Of a stretch of DNA of 64,000 bases, positions 8,700 through 17,276 are shown in pieces. The stretch's first letter is position 1, and the number at the start of each line of letters is the position of its first letter. The stretch lies in assembly GCA_942493215.1 (NCBI GenBank), contig OW818670.1:1054001-1118000 (forward strand), written 5' to 3'. Below the pieces are notes generated by a model. That model was not told the origin of the DNA and made no database searches. It saw only the letters and a program-made list of their open reading frames with translations. The stretch comes from G942493215 sp942493215 (GTDB lineage: Bacteria; Bacillota_I; Bacilli_A; RF39; UBA660). The position numbers and the translations under genes were made by a program.

Positions 8700-9704
8700 T
8701 TGGAAGAACGAGTTATAACAAATAGAGAGTTAAAAGAAGATACTTTTGAAAAGAATATTCGTCCAGACAGTATTGATGAATATATTGGTCAGAGTGAAGT
8801 AAAAGATAATCTAAATGTCTTTATTAAAGCTGCTAAAATGCGCGAAGAACCACTTGATCATGTCTTATTATATGGAGCACCTGGTTTAGGTAAGACGACT
8901 ATGGCTTATATAATTGCTAATGAGTTGGGTAGTAATATTAAAACGACTAGTGGACCGGCCATTGAAAAAAGTGGTGATTTAGCGGCTATTCTTTCATCAT
9001 TAGAGCCAGGTGATGTCTTATTTATTGATGAGATTCATCGTATTCCTCGTTTTATTGAAGAAATATTATATTCAGCTATGGAAGACTTTACTTTAGATAT
9101 AATTGTTGGTAGTGAAAATAGTAGTCGTAATATTCGAATTGATTTACCACCATTTACTTTAGTAGGAGCAACAACGAGAGCTGGTGATTTAACCGGACCA
9201 TTACGTGATCGGTTTGGAATTGTTTGTAAATTAAACTATTATACTGTTCCCGAATTAACGGCTATTGTCGAACGTACTAGTAGGGTTCTTGATTGTAAGA
9301 TTGATGATACCGCTGCTATTGAATTGGCAACTCGTAGTCGAGGAACACCAAGAGTTGCTAATCGTTTATTTAAACGTGTAAGAGATTATGCTTTAGTAAT
9401 GGGTAATGGTTTAATTGATGTGAGTATTACCAAAGTAGCATTAGATAAATTGAAAGTTGATAAATTAGGACTAGATGATACCGATTACAATTTATTAAAA
9501 GCTATTATTGAAAAATTTAATGGAGGACCAGTTGGTATTGAAGCTATTGCTTCAAGTATTGGTGAAGAACAAGTAACCATTGAAGATGTATATGAACCAT
9601 ACTTATTACAATGTGGGTTCTTAAAAAGAACGACTAGGGGACGAATGGTCACAGAAAAAGCCTATGAACATTTAGGTATTAAAAGACAAGATACATTATT
9701 ATGA
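8700..9704 (+). CDS. ruvB: Holliday junction branch migration ATPase RuvB
   Basis: RuvB is the AAA+ hexameric motor of the RuvAB complex. The 334-aa protein has the RPDSIDEYIGQ start of the family, Walker A GAPGLGKT, Walker B LFIDEIHR, sensor motifs (VGATTRAGDL, PLRDRFGI) and the C-terminal winged helix ending in GRMVTEKAYEHLG. It starts with TTG at 8700, immediately after the Nudix stop; AGGTGA at 8689-8694 supports that start. It is full length and well conserved. Confidence 0.97.
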   Translation: MEERVITNRELKEDTFEKNIRPDSIDEYIGQSEVKDNLNVFIKAAKMREEPLDHVLLYGAPGLGKTTMAYIIANELGSNIKTTSGPAIEKSGDLAAILSSLEPGDVLFIDEIHRIPRFIEEILYSAMEDFTLDIIVGSENSSRNIRIDLPPFTLVGATTRAGDLTGPLRDRFGIVCKLNYYTVPELTAIVERTSRVLDCKIDDTAAIELATRSRGTPRVANRLFKRVRDYALVMGNGLIDVSITKVALDKLKVDKLGLDDTDYNLLKAIIEKFNGGPVGIEAIASSIGEEQVTIEDVYEPYLLQCGFLKRTTRGRMVTEKAYEHLGIKRQDTLL

Positions 9705-9714
9705 GGTGAGTATT

Positions 9715-9981
9715 ATGCATGATTATATGTATTGTGGTTTAGATTGTGTAGACTGTGAATATAAAGATAAATGTAGTTGTAAAGGGTGTAGAAATACAAG
9801 CGGTGAACAATTCTTTGGAACTTGTCGGGTAGCAAAATGTGCAATTAAACATGATGTTACATATTGCTATCAATGTAAAGAATTTCCTTGCCAACTATTA
9901 AATGATTTTTCTTATGATAAAGAACATGGCGATAATGGTAAGAGAATTAAGACATTAGAAGAGCTTAAAGAATGTCAGTAA
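9715..9981 (+). CDS. DUF3795-type cysteine-rich small protein
   Basis: An 88-aa protein with eleven cysteines arranged as CGLDCVDCEYKDKCSCKGC, then CRVAKC and CYQCKEFPC. This matches the DUF3795 family of small zinc-binding-like proteins of unknown function. ATG 9715 is preceded by GAGGTGAG (9703-9710), which overlaps the ruvB stop, so the gene is coupled to ruvB. A bidirectional terminator follows. Confidence 0.75.
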   Translation: MHDYMYCGLDCVDCEYKDKCSCKGCRNTSGEQFFGTCRVAKCAIKHDVTYCYQCKEFPCQLLNDFSYDKEHGDNGKRIKTLEELKECQ

Positions 9982-10049
9982 AAAGAGAAGTTATCATTAT
10001 TATAGGAAACTTATTGTTAAGATTATAATGTTAATTTTATTGTAATATT

Positions 10050-10074
10050 AAAAAAGAGCTAGCTAGCTCTTTTT
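10050..10074. terminator. Bidirectional terminator
   Basis: The perfect palindrome AAAAGAGCTAGCTAGCTCTTTT with flanking A and T runs lies between the convergent DUF3795 and HD-domain genes and overlaps the stop of the latter. Confidence 0.85.
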
Positions 10075-11438
10075 GTGTACATATTTTTCTTATCAATAAC
10101 TTCATCAATTAAGACTCTTTGAACAAAGGAGAAAAATTCTATAGCATAAGGTTTGCATTCATCAGAATATTGATCATATATTCTCCAAATTAGATTCTCA
10201 TCTCTAATATATTTTTTTGAACTAGTAAAATTAAGTGCTCCTAAAAATGCTCCCCAACGCCAACACATATCAGTAAACGGTGGTACATAATCGTATCTTC
10301 CCATTAATTGTGTAAGATTAGTATTTTGCATTTCACCGTTATAAAGAGTCTTTAAAATATCCTCAGGAACGGCTAGTTTAGCCGGATTAAGTCTATCCAT
10401 TAGCATTTTAGGGACTGCCGTTTTACTAATTAGTTTTTTAATTTCCGGATCAATATTATTCATGTCAATTAATCCTAAACTAGCTAATTTATCTTGAGCG
10501 ACAGGATCAAATTTAGGGTTATATTGTAGGAATTCTTCGGCATTTAAACCCCAATGTTCAATATATTGATTAAAAGTAAGATATTGCCGAAAGTCATTAT
10601 TACCGGTTATTATTCGTGAATATGTTTTTATGGCAAGTTCTTTTCGCATTATTGGAAATTCACCAGTTAAATGTTGACTCAAAATATCAACTTTATCTAC
10701 ATCTTTCATTATCTGTGCCAAAGTTGCTCTAATTATATCCATTATATCAGAATCATCATTATAAGGATTTAATATTAATTCAAACAAATTATAATTAATA
10801 AGATCTTTATCGTCTGGCATATCTAATTGTAATTTTAAATGGTTAGGAAAGTCTTTTTCATCTTTTTGATGATATAGAATAGCATCTTCAATAGCGATAT
10901 TAATTCTTTCTATTTCAGCATTATCAAAATTAAAAAGTTTAAAGAATTGCTTAATAGCGCCTTTTTTAAATAATAGTAAATCAGCAAAACCAGCATGCTC
11001 TTCTACACCATATTCTTTAAATTTGCTGTAAAATGGTTTTAATGTTTCAGCAACATAGCAACCACAATATTCAGCTTCCATAAATCTTCCGATGTCATGG
11101 AAAATAACAATGCAACAAGCAAAAGCAATCCATGAATCATCAAAGCCCATATCCTTCATAATCTTCTTTGCTATGTCTAAACATCGTAGGGTATGATTTC
11201 TTTTAACATTTATAAGTTTAATACTTCTTTCTTTTTCTTCAGGTGTAATATTTACTAAGTTAATACTTGTACTACTTGGGTTTTTTGATATTTTATCTAA
11301 ACTTGTATTTTTAATTTCTTGAATAGTATCATTAATAAATCCTTCAAAGATTTCGATAGCTTTATCAACCATAACAGTGTTAAGCATATTAAAATATTCT
11401 TTTTGCGACATTTGTCTTTTATTACTGCTTTTTCCCAT
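10059..11438 (-). CDS. HD-domain metal-dependent phosphohydrolase-like protein
   Basis: The 459-aa protein carries an HD-domain signature: His82 (NHTLR), the His114-Asp115 pair in VIFHDIGRF, further His near 148 (EEHAGF), and a later Asp in KDVDKVDIL. The HD domain covers about residues 75-290. The C-terminal third is helical, has no known motif, and contains the Trp-rich MCWRWGAFLG. HD proteins of this type usually hydrolyse phosphoesters of nucleotides; the substrate is unknown. The start has AAGGAGAG upstream and a good promoter. It is monocistronic and divergent from queA. Confidence 0.72.
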   Translation of the reverse strand: MGKSSNKRQMSQKEYFNMLNTVMVDKAIEIFEGFINDTIQEIKNTSLDKISKNPSSTSINLVNITPEEKERSIKLINVKRNHTLRCLDIAKKIMKDMGFDDSWIAFACCIVIFHDIGRFMEAEYCGCYVAETLKPFYSKFKEYGVEEHAGFADLLLFKKGAIKQFFKLFNFDNAEIERINIAIEDAILYHQKDEKDFPNHLKLQLDMPDDKDLINYNLFELILNPYNDDSDIMDIIRATLAQIMKDVDKVDILSQHLTGEFPIMRKELAIKTYSRIITGNNDFRQYLTFNQYIEHWGLNAEEFLQYNPKFDPVAQDKLASLGLIDMNNIDPEIKKLISKTAVPKMLMDRLNPAKLAVPEDILKTLYNGEMQNTNLTQLMGRYDYVPPFTDMCWRWGAFLGALNFTSSKKYIRDENLIWRIYDQYSDECKPYAIEFFSFVQRVLIDEVIDKKNMYTKRAS

Positions 11439-11468
11439 ATATTCTCTCCTTGTATCTAAATGTTAAAT

Positions 11469-11496
11469 ATTATAACATTTTTTCCTTATAAGTCAA
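11469..11496 (-). promoter_or_regulatory. Promoter of the HD-domain gene
   Basis: On the minus strand, TTGACT (11491-11496) and TATAAT (11469-11474) are separated by 16 bp, about 30 bases before the ATG. Confidence 0.7.
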
Positions 11497-11516
11497 ACTT
11501 TTATGTTATATTTTAT

Positions 11517-11544
11517 TTGGTAATACTTTAATTTATGATATAAT
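11517..11544 (+). promoter_or_regulatory. queA promoter
   Basis: TTGGTA (11517-11522) and TATAAT (11539-11544) are 16 bp apart. The -10 is only 18 bases before the queA ATG, with GCGAGGTGG between. Confidence 0.6.
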
Positions 11545-11562
11545 GTTTTTGCGAGGTGGCTT

Positions 11563-12585
11563 ATGAAAACAGAAGATTTTAATTTTGAACTGCCAGTTCA
11601 TCTAATCGCCCAAACACCACTTGAAAAGCGTGATGCTTCAAGGCTATTAGTATTAGATAAAAAAACAGGTTCGATCGAACATCAACATTTTTATAATATT
11701 ACGGATTATTTAAATGCAGGCGATGTAATAGTTTTAAATGATACTAAAGTATTACCAGCTCGACTTTATGGTATAAAAGAGGATACTAAAGCTGTCATTG
11801 AAATATTAATGTTAAAAGAGAATAATAAAGATGAATGGGAGTGTTTAGTAAAACCAGCTAAAAGAGTAAAAGTTGGTACTATTATTAACTTTGGCGATAA
11901 ATTAAAAGCTGAATGCTTAAGTACTGATGAAGAGGGTATTAGAGTTTTAAAATTTGAATATCTTGGCATATTCTATGAATTGTTAGATGAATTAGGGGAA
12001 ATGCCATTACCACCTTATATTCATGAAAAACTAAAAGATCAGAATCGTTATCAAACGGTATATGCTAAAGTAGAAGGAAGTGCAGCTGCTCCAACGGCCG
12101 GCTTACATTTTACTGAATATTTACTAGATAAGATTAAAGATAAAGGCGTTAAAATTGAGTATATAACCTTACATGTTGGTTTAGGAACATTTCGTCCTGT
12201 TAGTGTTGATGACATTAATGAACATAAGATGCATTCAGAATTCTATATGATGAGTGCTGATACAGCAGGGATTTTAAATGATGCTAAAAAGAATAATAAG
12301 CGTATTATTAGTGTTGGTACAACATCAACGAGAACCCTAGAGACAATTATGAATCTATATGGTACATTTAAAGAGTGTAAGGGTTGGACCGATATATTCA
12401 TCTATCCTGGTTATCAATTTAAAGCAATAGACTGCCTAATAACAAACTTTCATTTACCTAAATCAACTTTAGTAATGTTAGTTAGTGCTTTAGCTGGACG
12501 TGAAAATATCTTAAATGCTTATAATGAAGCTATCAAAGAAGAATATCGTTTCTTTTCCTTTGGTGATAGTATGTTAATAAAGTAG
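11563..12585 (+). CDS. queA: S-adenosylmethionine:tRNA ribosyltransferase-isomerase
   Basis: QueA transfers and isomerises the ribosyl group of SAM onto preQ1 at tRNA position 34, giving epoxyqueuosine. The 340-aa protein shows the family start FNFELPVHLIAQTPLEKRDASR in pieces: LPVHLIAQ, PLEKRDASRL, VLNDTKVLPARLYG. Central AAPTAGLHFT, HVGLGTFRPV and the C-terminal NFHLPKSTLVMLVSA are also present. It is full length. No tgt follows in this window. miaA lies 7 bases downstream, so the operon groups two tRNA-anticodon-loop modification enzymes. Confidence 0.97.
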   Translation: MKTEDFNFELPVHLIAQTPLEKRDASRLLVLDKKTGSIEHQHFYNITDYLNAGDVIVLNDTKVLPARLYGIKEDTKAVIEILMLKENNKDEWECLVKPAKRVKVGTIINFGDKLKAECLSTDEEGIRVLKFEYLGIFYELLDELGEMPLPPYIHEKLKDQNRYQTVYAKVEGSAAAPTAGLHFTEYLLDKIKDKGVKIEYITLHVGLGTFRPVSVDDINEHKMHSEFYMMSADTAGILNDAKKNNKRIISVGTTSTRTLETIMNLYGTFKECKGWTDIFIYPGYQFKAIDCLITNFHLPKSTLVMLVSALAGRENILNAYNEAIKEEYRFFSFGDSMLIK

Positions 12586-12592
12586 GTGTAAT

Positions 12593-13483
12593 ATGAATAA
12601 GATTATTGTTATTGTAGGACCAACTGGTGTTGGTAAAACTAAACTTAGTATTGAACTAGCTAAGATTTATGATGGTGAGATTATAAATGCTGATAGTACT
12701 CAAGTATATCGCGGTTTAAATATTGCCACAGCTAAAATAACAGAATCTGAAAAAGAGGGTATCCCTCACCATTTAATTGATATTAAAGACATTGAGGATG
12801 ATTATACGGTCTATGACTATCAAAAAGATTGTCGTAGTAAAATTGATGAAATAATTAGAATAGGTAATACACCAATTATTGTTGGTGGTACAGGATTATA
12901 TTTAAAAGCGGCTTTATATGATTATCAATTCAATGATGAACAAGAACATAATACTTATGATGATATTGCTACGGATACACTATATCAAAAACTAATAAGC
13001 ATTGATCCTAATACGCAAATTCATCCTAATAATCGTAAAAGAATAATGCGAGCTCTAGATTTTTATTATCAAAATAATATACCTATGAGTAGTAAAGAGA
13101 AAACTAATACCTTATTATTCGATTGCCTATTTATTGGTTTAACAACTAGTCGTGATATTCTTTATGACCATATTAATAAAAGAGTTGATAAGATGATCGA
13201 TAATGGCCTATTGATAGAAGCCAAAGAAATATATGATAGTAATATTCGTACTAAAGCTATAATGACACCCATTGGTTATAAAGAATTATTTTCTTATTTT
13301 GAAGGAAAAGAAGATTTAAATAGTTGTCTTGATAAGATAAAGCAGAGTAGTAGAAAGTATGCTAAAAGACAGTATACATGGTTTAATAATCAAATGGATA
13401 TAGTGTGGTTTAATACGAATTTTGATGAATTTAATAATACTGTTAGTGAAGTAGAATACTATATTAATAAAGAGATATCTTAA
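12593..13483 (+). CDS. miaA: tRNA dimethylallyltransferase
   Basis: MiaA prenylates A37 of tRNAs that read UNN codons. The 296-aa protein has the P-loop GPTGVGKT (residues 8-15), DSTQVYRGLNIATAK, HHLIDI, GGTGLYLKAALYD, RRKRIMRALDF-like NNRKRIMRALDFY, and the C-terminal YAKRQYTWF signature. Length is normal. It is coupled to queA (7-base gap, TAGGTG upstream). The terminator at 13473 overlaps the stop codon. Confidence 0.96.
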   Translation: MNKIIVIVGPTGVGKTKLSIELAKIYDGEIINADSTQVYRGLNIATAKITESEKEGIPHHLIDIKDIEDDYTVYDYQKDCRSKIDEIIRIGNTPIIVGGTGLYLKAALYDYQFNDEQEHNTYDDIATDTLYQKLISIDPNTQIHPNNRKRIMRALDFYYQNNIPMSSKEKTNTLLFDCLFIGLTTSRDILYDHINKRVDKMIDNGLLIEAKEIYDSNIRTKAIMTPIGYKELFSYFEGKEDLNSCLDKIKQSSRKYAKRQYTWFNNQMDIVWFNTNFDEFNNTVSEVEYYINKEIS

Positions 13484-13500
13484 TAATAGATATCTTTTTT
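13473..13500 (+). terminator. Terminator after miaA
   Basis: AGATATC, a 9-base loop, GATATCT, then six T. It overlaps the miaA stop. Confidence 0.85.
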
Positions 13501-13515
13501 ATGTAAAACATAATA

Positions 13516-13552
13516 TTTAGTACTTGACAATGTTTAGTACTGGTGATATATT
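13516..13552 (+). promoter_or_regulatory. padR promoter with repeated TTTAGTACT operator candidate
   Basis: TTGACA (13524-13529) and TATATT (13547-13552) are 17 bp apart. TTTAGTACT occurs at 13516-13524 and again at 13533-13541, starts 17 bp apart, flanking and overlapping the -35. AGTACT is itself palindromic. PadR regulators commonly repress their own promoter, so this is the probable operator; that is inference. Confidence 0.65.
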
Positions 13553-13568
13553 GGTAGCGAGGTGATTT

Positions 13569-13892
13569 ATGAATGTCCAATTTAAAAAAGGGGTCTTAGA
13601 ACTAATTGTTCTATTATGTGCCAATAAAAAAGATCGCTATGGATATGAGTTAATCGTTGAAGTTTCTAATGTTGTAGATGTTAATGATGGAACAGTATAT
13701 CCCTTATTAAAAAGATTAACTAATGAACATTATTTTGACACATATTTTGTTGAATCATCAGAAGGACCACTTCGTAAATACTATAAAATCACAAGTTTGG
13801 GAAAAAAGCGTTTAAAAGAATTAACTAAAAACTGGACAGCATTTGCAACGTCAGTTAATAAATTTATAGAAGAGAGTGAGAAAAATGGATAA
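13569..13892 (+). CDS. PadR-family transcriptional regulator
   Basis: A 107-aa winged-helix protein of the PadR family: KKGVLELIVLLCANKKDRYGYELI, in pieces GVLELIVLL and YGYELI, followed by NDGTVYPLLKRL and YYKITSLGKKRL of the wing. Size matches the short PadR group that pairs with DUF1700 membrane proteins. The start has GAGGTGAT one base away from the ATG region (13560-13567), just after the -10 box. The 3' end overlaps the next gene by 8 bases. The pair resembles known PadR/DUF1700 envelope-stress modules. Confidence 0.93.
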   Translation: MNVQFKKGVLELIVLLCANKKDRYGYELIVEVSNVVDVNDGTVYPLLKRLTNEHYFDTYFVESSEGPLRKYYKITSLGKKRLKELTKNWTAFATSVNKFIEESEKNG

Positions 13893-15258
13893 GAAAACCT
13901 TTTTAAGTGAATTAGAAAAAAGATTATCAATTTTAGTTGATAGTGAAAAGAAAGATATAATTAATGAATATAAAGATATCATTGATGAAAAAGTTAAACA
14001 TGGAGAAACTGAAGAAGCTGCTATTGCTAGTTTAGGTAGTATTGATGAATTAGCCAAAGAAATATTAAAGGCTTATAAAATCAATCCTGAATATAAAAGT
14101 ACTAAAGAAAGTGTAAGAAATGTTGTTAATGATTGTAGTAATTTTATAGAAAGAGGAGCACGTTGGTTAAGTGATAATACTCAAAAGACTATTGATGATA
14201 TAAAGAAAAAAGATAAGAATTTTACTTTAGAATCAGCTTTTGAATTAATATTAAAATTTATTTTAGTTTTATTTTTATTACTATTAATGCGTATTCCTTT
14301 TGCTATTATTAGAGGCATTTTAGAAGGAATTGTTGGTATGGGAATATCACCATTTGATATAGTTACAAGTGGGATTATTCGGGTTGTTATGTGGGTATTA
14401 TATATTGTAGCGTGTGCTATTGTAGTTGTTTTCTTCTTTAAAAAGTATTTTAATACGGATGAATTTATTTCCAATACTAATAAAAGTACTAATAAAGAGG
14501 ATTCTTCAAATGAGAATGATGATAATATTGCACCTGAAACAAAAGAAAAGAAATCATCTAGAAGAACACGAGAAGTAAAAAAAAACGATAGTGCTTTAAA
14601 ATGGGTATTTAAAATATTTGTTTTCTTTGCTATTCTTTTACCATTATTTTTTGTTAATTTAGGTTTAGTTACAGCTCTAGTTGTTATAATTTATCTAATG
14701 GCCAAAGGATTAATCATTTATCAAGCTCTATTAATAATTCTTGGCTTATTAATAATATTTAGTAGTGTTACAGGTAATATTAGAAGACTATTAAATGAGC
14801 GTCATGTTTATGTCTTCCCATTCTTTGTTGGATTCATCTTTGTTATGGTAGGTGGATTATTATCAATAGATTTAGCAACTAAGTTAGAATACTATAATTA
14901 CTTGCCACAAAATAATTTAGTTACAACGGTTAAGAAGACAGAAGTAACATTAGATAAACCATTAGAGATAGATGATGATTATAATTATCAAATAGTTACT
15001 GATAATAATATGGCTAGTGATAAAGCTATTATTGAAGTTACTTATTATAAACAAGTAGTAAGAATAAATACAAATATTTTAAATGTACACAACAAATATA
15101 TTTTAGATGTAGATATTAATTCGGTAAATAGTTTATCTGTTATAAACAATATTGTTATTGAAAATCTAAAACATAATAAGTTATATAATTATAGTGAATT
15201 CTATATTCCAACTATTAAAATATATACTAATTCCGAAAATGCCAATAAGATAAGTTAA
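13885..15258 (+). CDS. DUF1700-type membrane protein, PadR partner
   Basis: The 457-aa product begins with the HAAS/DUF1700 helical domain (MDKKTFLSELEKRLSIL, then GETEEAAIASLGS). Transmembrane segments follow at about residues 118-140 and 160-190, then a charged cytoplasmic linker, then about four more segments (240-335). It ends in an external domain of about 110 residues. DUF1700 proteins accompany PadR regulators; their role is poorly known, and here the extra external domain could be a sensor or adhesin-like part. ATG 13885 overlaps padR and has GAGAGTGAG upstream; GTG 13876 is an alternative. Confidence 0.82.
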   Translation: MDKKTFLSELEKRLSILVDSEKKDIINEYKDIIDEKVKHGETEEAAIASLGSIDELAKEILKAYKINPEYKSTKESVRNVVNDCSNFIERGARWLSDNTQKTIDDIKKKDKNFTLESAFELILKFILVLFLLLLMRIPFAIIRGILEGIVGMGISPFDIVTSGIIRVVMWVLYIVACAIVVVFFFKKYFNTDEFISNTNKSTNKEDSSNENDDNIAPETKEKKSSRRTREVKKNDSALKWVFKIFVFFAILLPLFFVNLGLVTALVVIIYLMAKGLIIYQALLIILGLLIIFSSVTGNIRRLLNERHVYVFPFFVGFIFVMVGGLLSIDLATKLEYYNYLPQNNLVTTVKKTEVTLDKPLEIDDDYNYQIVTDNNMASDKAIIEVTYYKQVVRINTNILNVHNKYILDVDINSVNSLSVINNIVIENLKHNKLYNYSEFYIPTIKIYTNSENANKIS

Positions 15259-15274
15259 TCTTATTGGTTTTTTT
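15242..15274 (+). terminator. Terminator overlapping the DUF1700 stop
   Basis: CCAATAAGAT (15242-15251) pairs with ATCTTATTGG (15258-15267) and is followed by seven T. The 5' arm is coding sequence. Confidence 0.88.
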
Positions 15275-15282
15275 ATAATTAA

Positions 15283-15311
15283 TTGACTTTTATAAGCAAA
15301 AATGTTAGAAT
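15283..15311 (+). promoter_or_regulatory. Promoter of the first coiled-coil/2TM gene
   Basis: TTGACT (15283-15288), 17 bp, TAGAAT (15306-15311), 25 bases before the GTG start. Confidence 0.7.
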
Positions 15312-15336
15312 AACTCTCGGTTAAGGGGAAATAAAA

Positions 15337-16083
15337 GTGGAGAAGTATGTTGAGTTAATCACCAAATTAGTAGAAAAAATTAAACTTTTGGAAAAAGAAA
15401 ATAGTGATATTGAACAATCTATTGAAATGGACCGTGAAGACTATTTAAATTTAATCTGTAAGATTTTTAAATTGGAAAAAGAAGCTAATGCTTTGGGAAT
15501 AAAAAAACAGGGATTAGAAAGCGCAAAAGAACGTGTAAATGGTGAAAAGAAACCAATTTTTACAAAAATGTTAAAAATTTTTGGTGCAGTTAACTTTTTC
15601 GCAATAATGGCAACAGTTCCAGGATTACTTATGGCCTATGAAGCTAATATAACAGGTCCTGTTATTATTGAGGGATTAATGTGGTATGCAGCAATAACTA
15701 TTCCTATTGAAGCTTTAGTGGCTGGATCATCTACCATTAGGTATCTCACTAGTACTCGTAAAGAAAGAAAAGAACTAAAAGGTAAACAGTTATCAACAGT
15801 TCAAACTGATTATTATAATAAAGACTTAGACTTAAAACATTGTAAAAAAATATTATTAGGATATAGAAGAAGCCTTGATAATAGAAGTAGACAAATAAGA
15901 AATAATAAATTAAAAATTGATGCTTATCAAGAATATATTCAAAAGACTATGAAAACAAGCAATGAACTTGCTGATATTATTCCAGAGATCTTATTACAAC
16001 TAGAAACAGATCCTATACCAGAAACTGCTATTAAAAAAGATAGCAATCAAAAGATTATTGAAAGACTTGTTTTTCCTAGATAA
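15337..16083 (+). CDS. Coiled-coil protein with two transmembrane segments
   Basis: A 248-aa protein of unknown family. It has an N-terminal Lys/Glu coiled coil (about 5-70), two hydrophobic segments (about 80-100 and 108-130) joined by a very short loop, and a second coiled coil (135-220). Such proteins place both ends in the cytoplasm. It starts with GTG at 15337, 7 bases after AAGGGGA. The next gene and the smaller gene at 17277 share this coil-2TM-coil plan, so this looks like a small family of locally duplicated, diverged genes. No catalytic motif is visible. Confidence 0.65.
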   Translation: MEKYVELITKLVEKIKLLEKENSDIEQSIEMDREDYLNLICKIFKLEKEANALGIKKQGLESAKERVNGEKKPIFTKMLKIFGAVNFFAIMATVPGLLMAYEANITGPVIIEGLMWYAAITIPIEALVAGSSTIRYLTSTRKERKELKGKQLSTVQTDYYNKDLDLKHCKKILLGYRRSLDNRSRQIRNNKLKIDAYQEYIQKTMKTSNELADIIPEILLQLETDPIPETAIKKDSNQKIIERLVFPR

Positions 16084-16143
16084 AATATTTATTAATAATA
16101 AAATTGTGGAAATTATTACTTCCCCAATTTTTTAAATAATTAT

Positions 16144-16172
16144 TTGACTTTTAACTGTTAATATACTAAAAT
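16144..16172 (+). promoter_or_regulatory. Promoter of the second coiled-coil/2TM gene
   Basis: TTGACT (16144-16149), 17 bp, TAAAAT (16167-16172). The sequence begins TTGACTTTTA like the promoter at 15283, which suggests common origin or common control. Confidence 0.7.
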
Positions 16173-16192
16173 ATCTCAAGTAGGTGAATAAG

Positions 16193-17002
16193 ATGGAAAT
16201 GCATGAAATTATATGTAAGAGTTTACTAACATACTTACAATTACAGATTGGTTTATTAAGGGCTGAAAACTATAAACAGCGACGTGATTTTAGAAATTCA
16301 TATTCTAAATATGTAGATTCAATGTCCAAAAAAGTAAGGTTAGAATATGAAATAGAAGAATTAATGACCAAGAAAGAGTCTTTACCAACATTAGAAGAAG
16401 ATTTAAAACAACAAAAGAGGCAATATATAAGAGGTAGTGAGGGTGTATTTGTTTTATTATCACTTATCACTTTAGTATTATCAATAACGGGCAATGAACT
16501 TGGTAGCATTAAATCCCTTTTGGCGTTTAATATTCAAGTTATTGGTTCATTAGGAGCTTTTATGGCTATGGCTGGAACAAGTTGTTATTTTTTAAATACA
16601 CGTCAGCTAAGAAGCAGGATAAAAGAAATTAATCTTGATTCATTAAGACAAAAGATTGCTTCAAAAGCTATAGATCGAAAAACTGCTATGGATGACATAA
16701 AACTATATCGAATTCAAGCTGCTAGTCAATTGCAACAAATTAAAGACAATAAGGCCAAGATTGCAGATTATAAAGGTAGAAAAAATTATTTAGAGGAAAA
16801 TATGAATAATGGAAGTATGAAAGATATTGTTGATCAAATAACTCATGCTTTACCGTCTTCTTCTATAGAGCCACTAAAGGATTCAACGTTACAATCTAAA
16901 TTTCCTGTAACGGAATTCATGTCTACACCTACTGAATCAGAATATGTACTTAAAAAAAGCCGAAAGACCATAAAAAAAGAAAGAAATTTTATTGAATTAT
17001 AA
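16193..17002 (+). CDS. Coiled-coil protein with two transmembrane segments
   Basis: A 269-aa protein of unknown family. Coiled coil at about 30-80, hydrophobic segments at about 84-103 and 112-137, a second coiled coil at 140-205, and a basic C-terminal tail (KKSRKTIKKERN). It has the same topology as the upstream gene but little obvious sequence identity. ATG 16193 follows AGGTGA at 16182-16187; the in-frame GTG at 16184 lies within that site. The gene has its own promoter. Confidence 0.65.
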   Translation: MEMHEIICKSLLTYLQLQIGLLRAENYKQRRDFRNSYSKYVDSMSKKVRLEYEIEELMTKKESLPTLEEDLKQQKRQYIRGSEGVFVLLSLITLVLSITGNELGSIKSLLAFNIQVIGSLGAFMAMAGTSCYFLNTRQLRSRIKEINLDSLRQKIASKAIDRKTAMDDIKLYRIQAASQLQQIKDNKAKIADYKGRKNYLEENMNNGSMKDIVDQITHALPSSSIEPLKDSTLQSKFPVTEFMSTPTESEYVLKKSRKTIKKERNFIEL

Positions 17003-17022
17003 TATTTATAAGTAATTTTTTT

Positions 17023-17220
17023 AGGTCTGTTGGGAAATTGGTTGAAGCCCAGCGTGAAAAAAGAGAAATAACTGATCAATTACCAAAGGAACCATTGACT
17101 TTTTATAATCTTGATAATAGTAATATAACCACAGAACAAGTATATAAGAAAGAAGCAATTAAAAGATTACATTTTGTAAGAAATCATAATTATGTAAGTG
17201 GCCATAAAATTACTCGTTAA
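17023..17220 (+). pseudogene. Probable 5'-truncated remnant of a coiled-coil/2TM gene
   Basis: An open frame without a convincing start (only a TTG at 17038 with no ribosome-binding site) reads RSVGKLVEAQREKREI and ends in KRLHFVRNHNYVSGHKI. The tail matches KRLKFVKEHTYTGRYDI at the end of the intact gene just downstream (17277-17633) in position and pattern (KRLxFVxxHxY). The simplest reading is that a duplicate lost its N-terminal half. A very short real gene cannot be excluded. Confidence 0.45.
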
Positions 17221-17221
17221 T

Positions 17222-17250
17222 TTGACATCTAACAATACTTATGATATTAT
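17222..17250 (+). promoter_or_regulatory. Promoter of the 118-aa 2TM gene
   Basis: TTGACA (17222-17227), 17 bp, TATTAT (17245-17250). Confidence 0.7.
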
Positions 17251-17276
17251 ATCGCACTGAAAGAGGGGTAATATCA

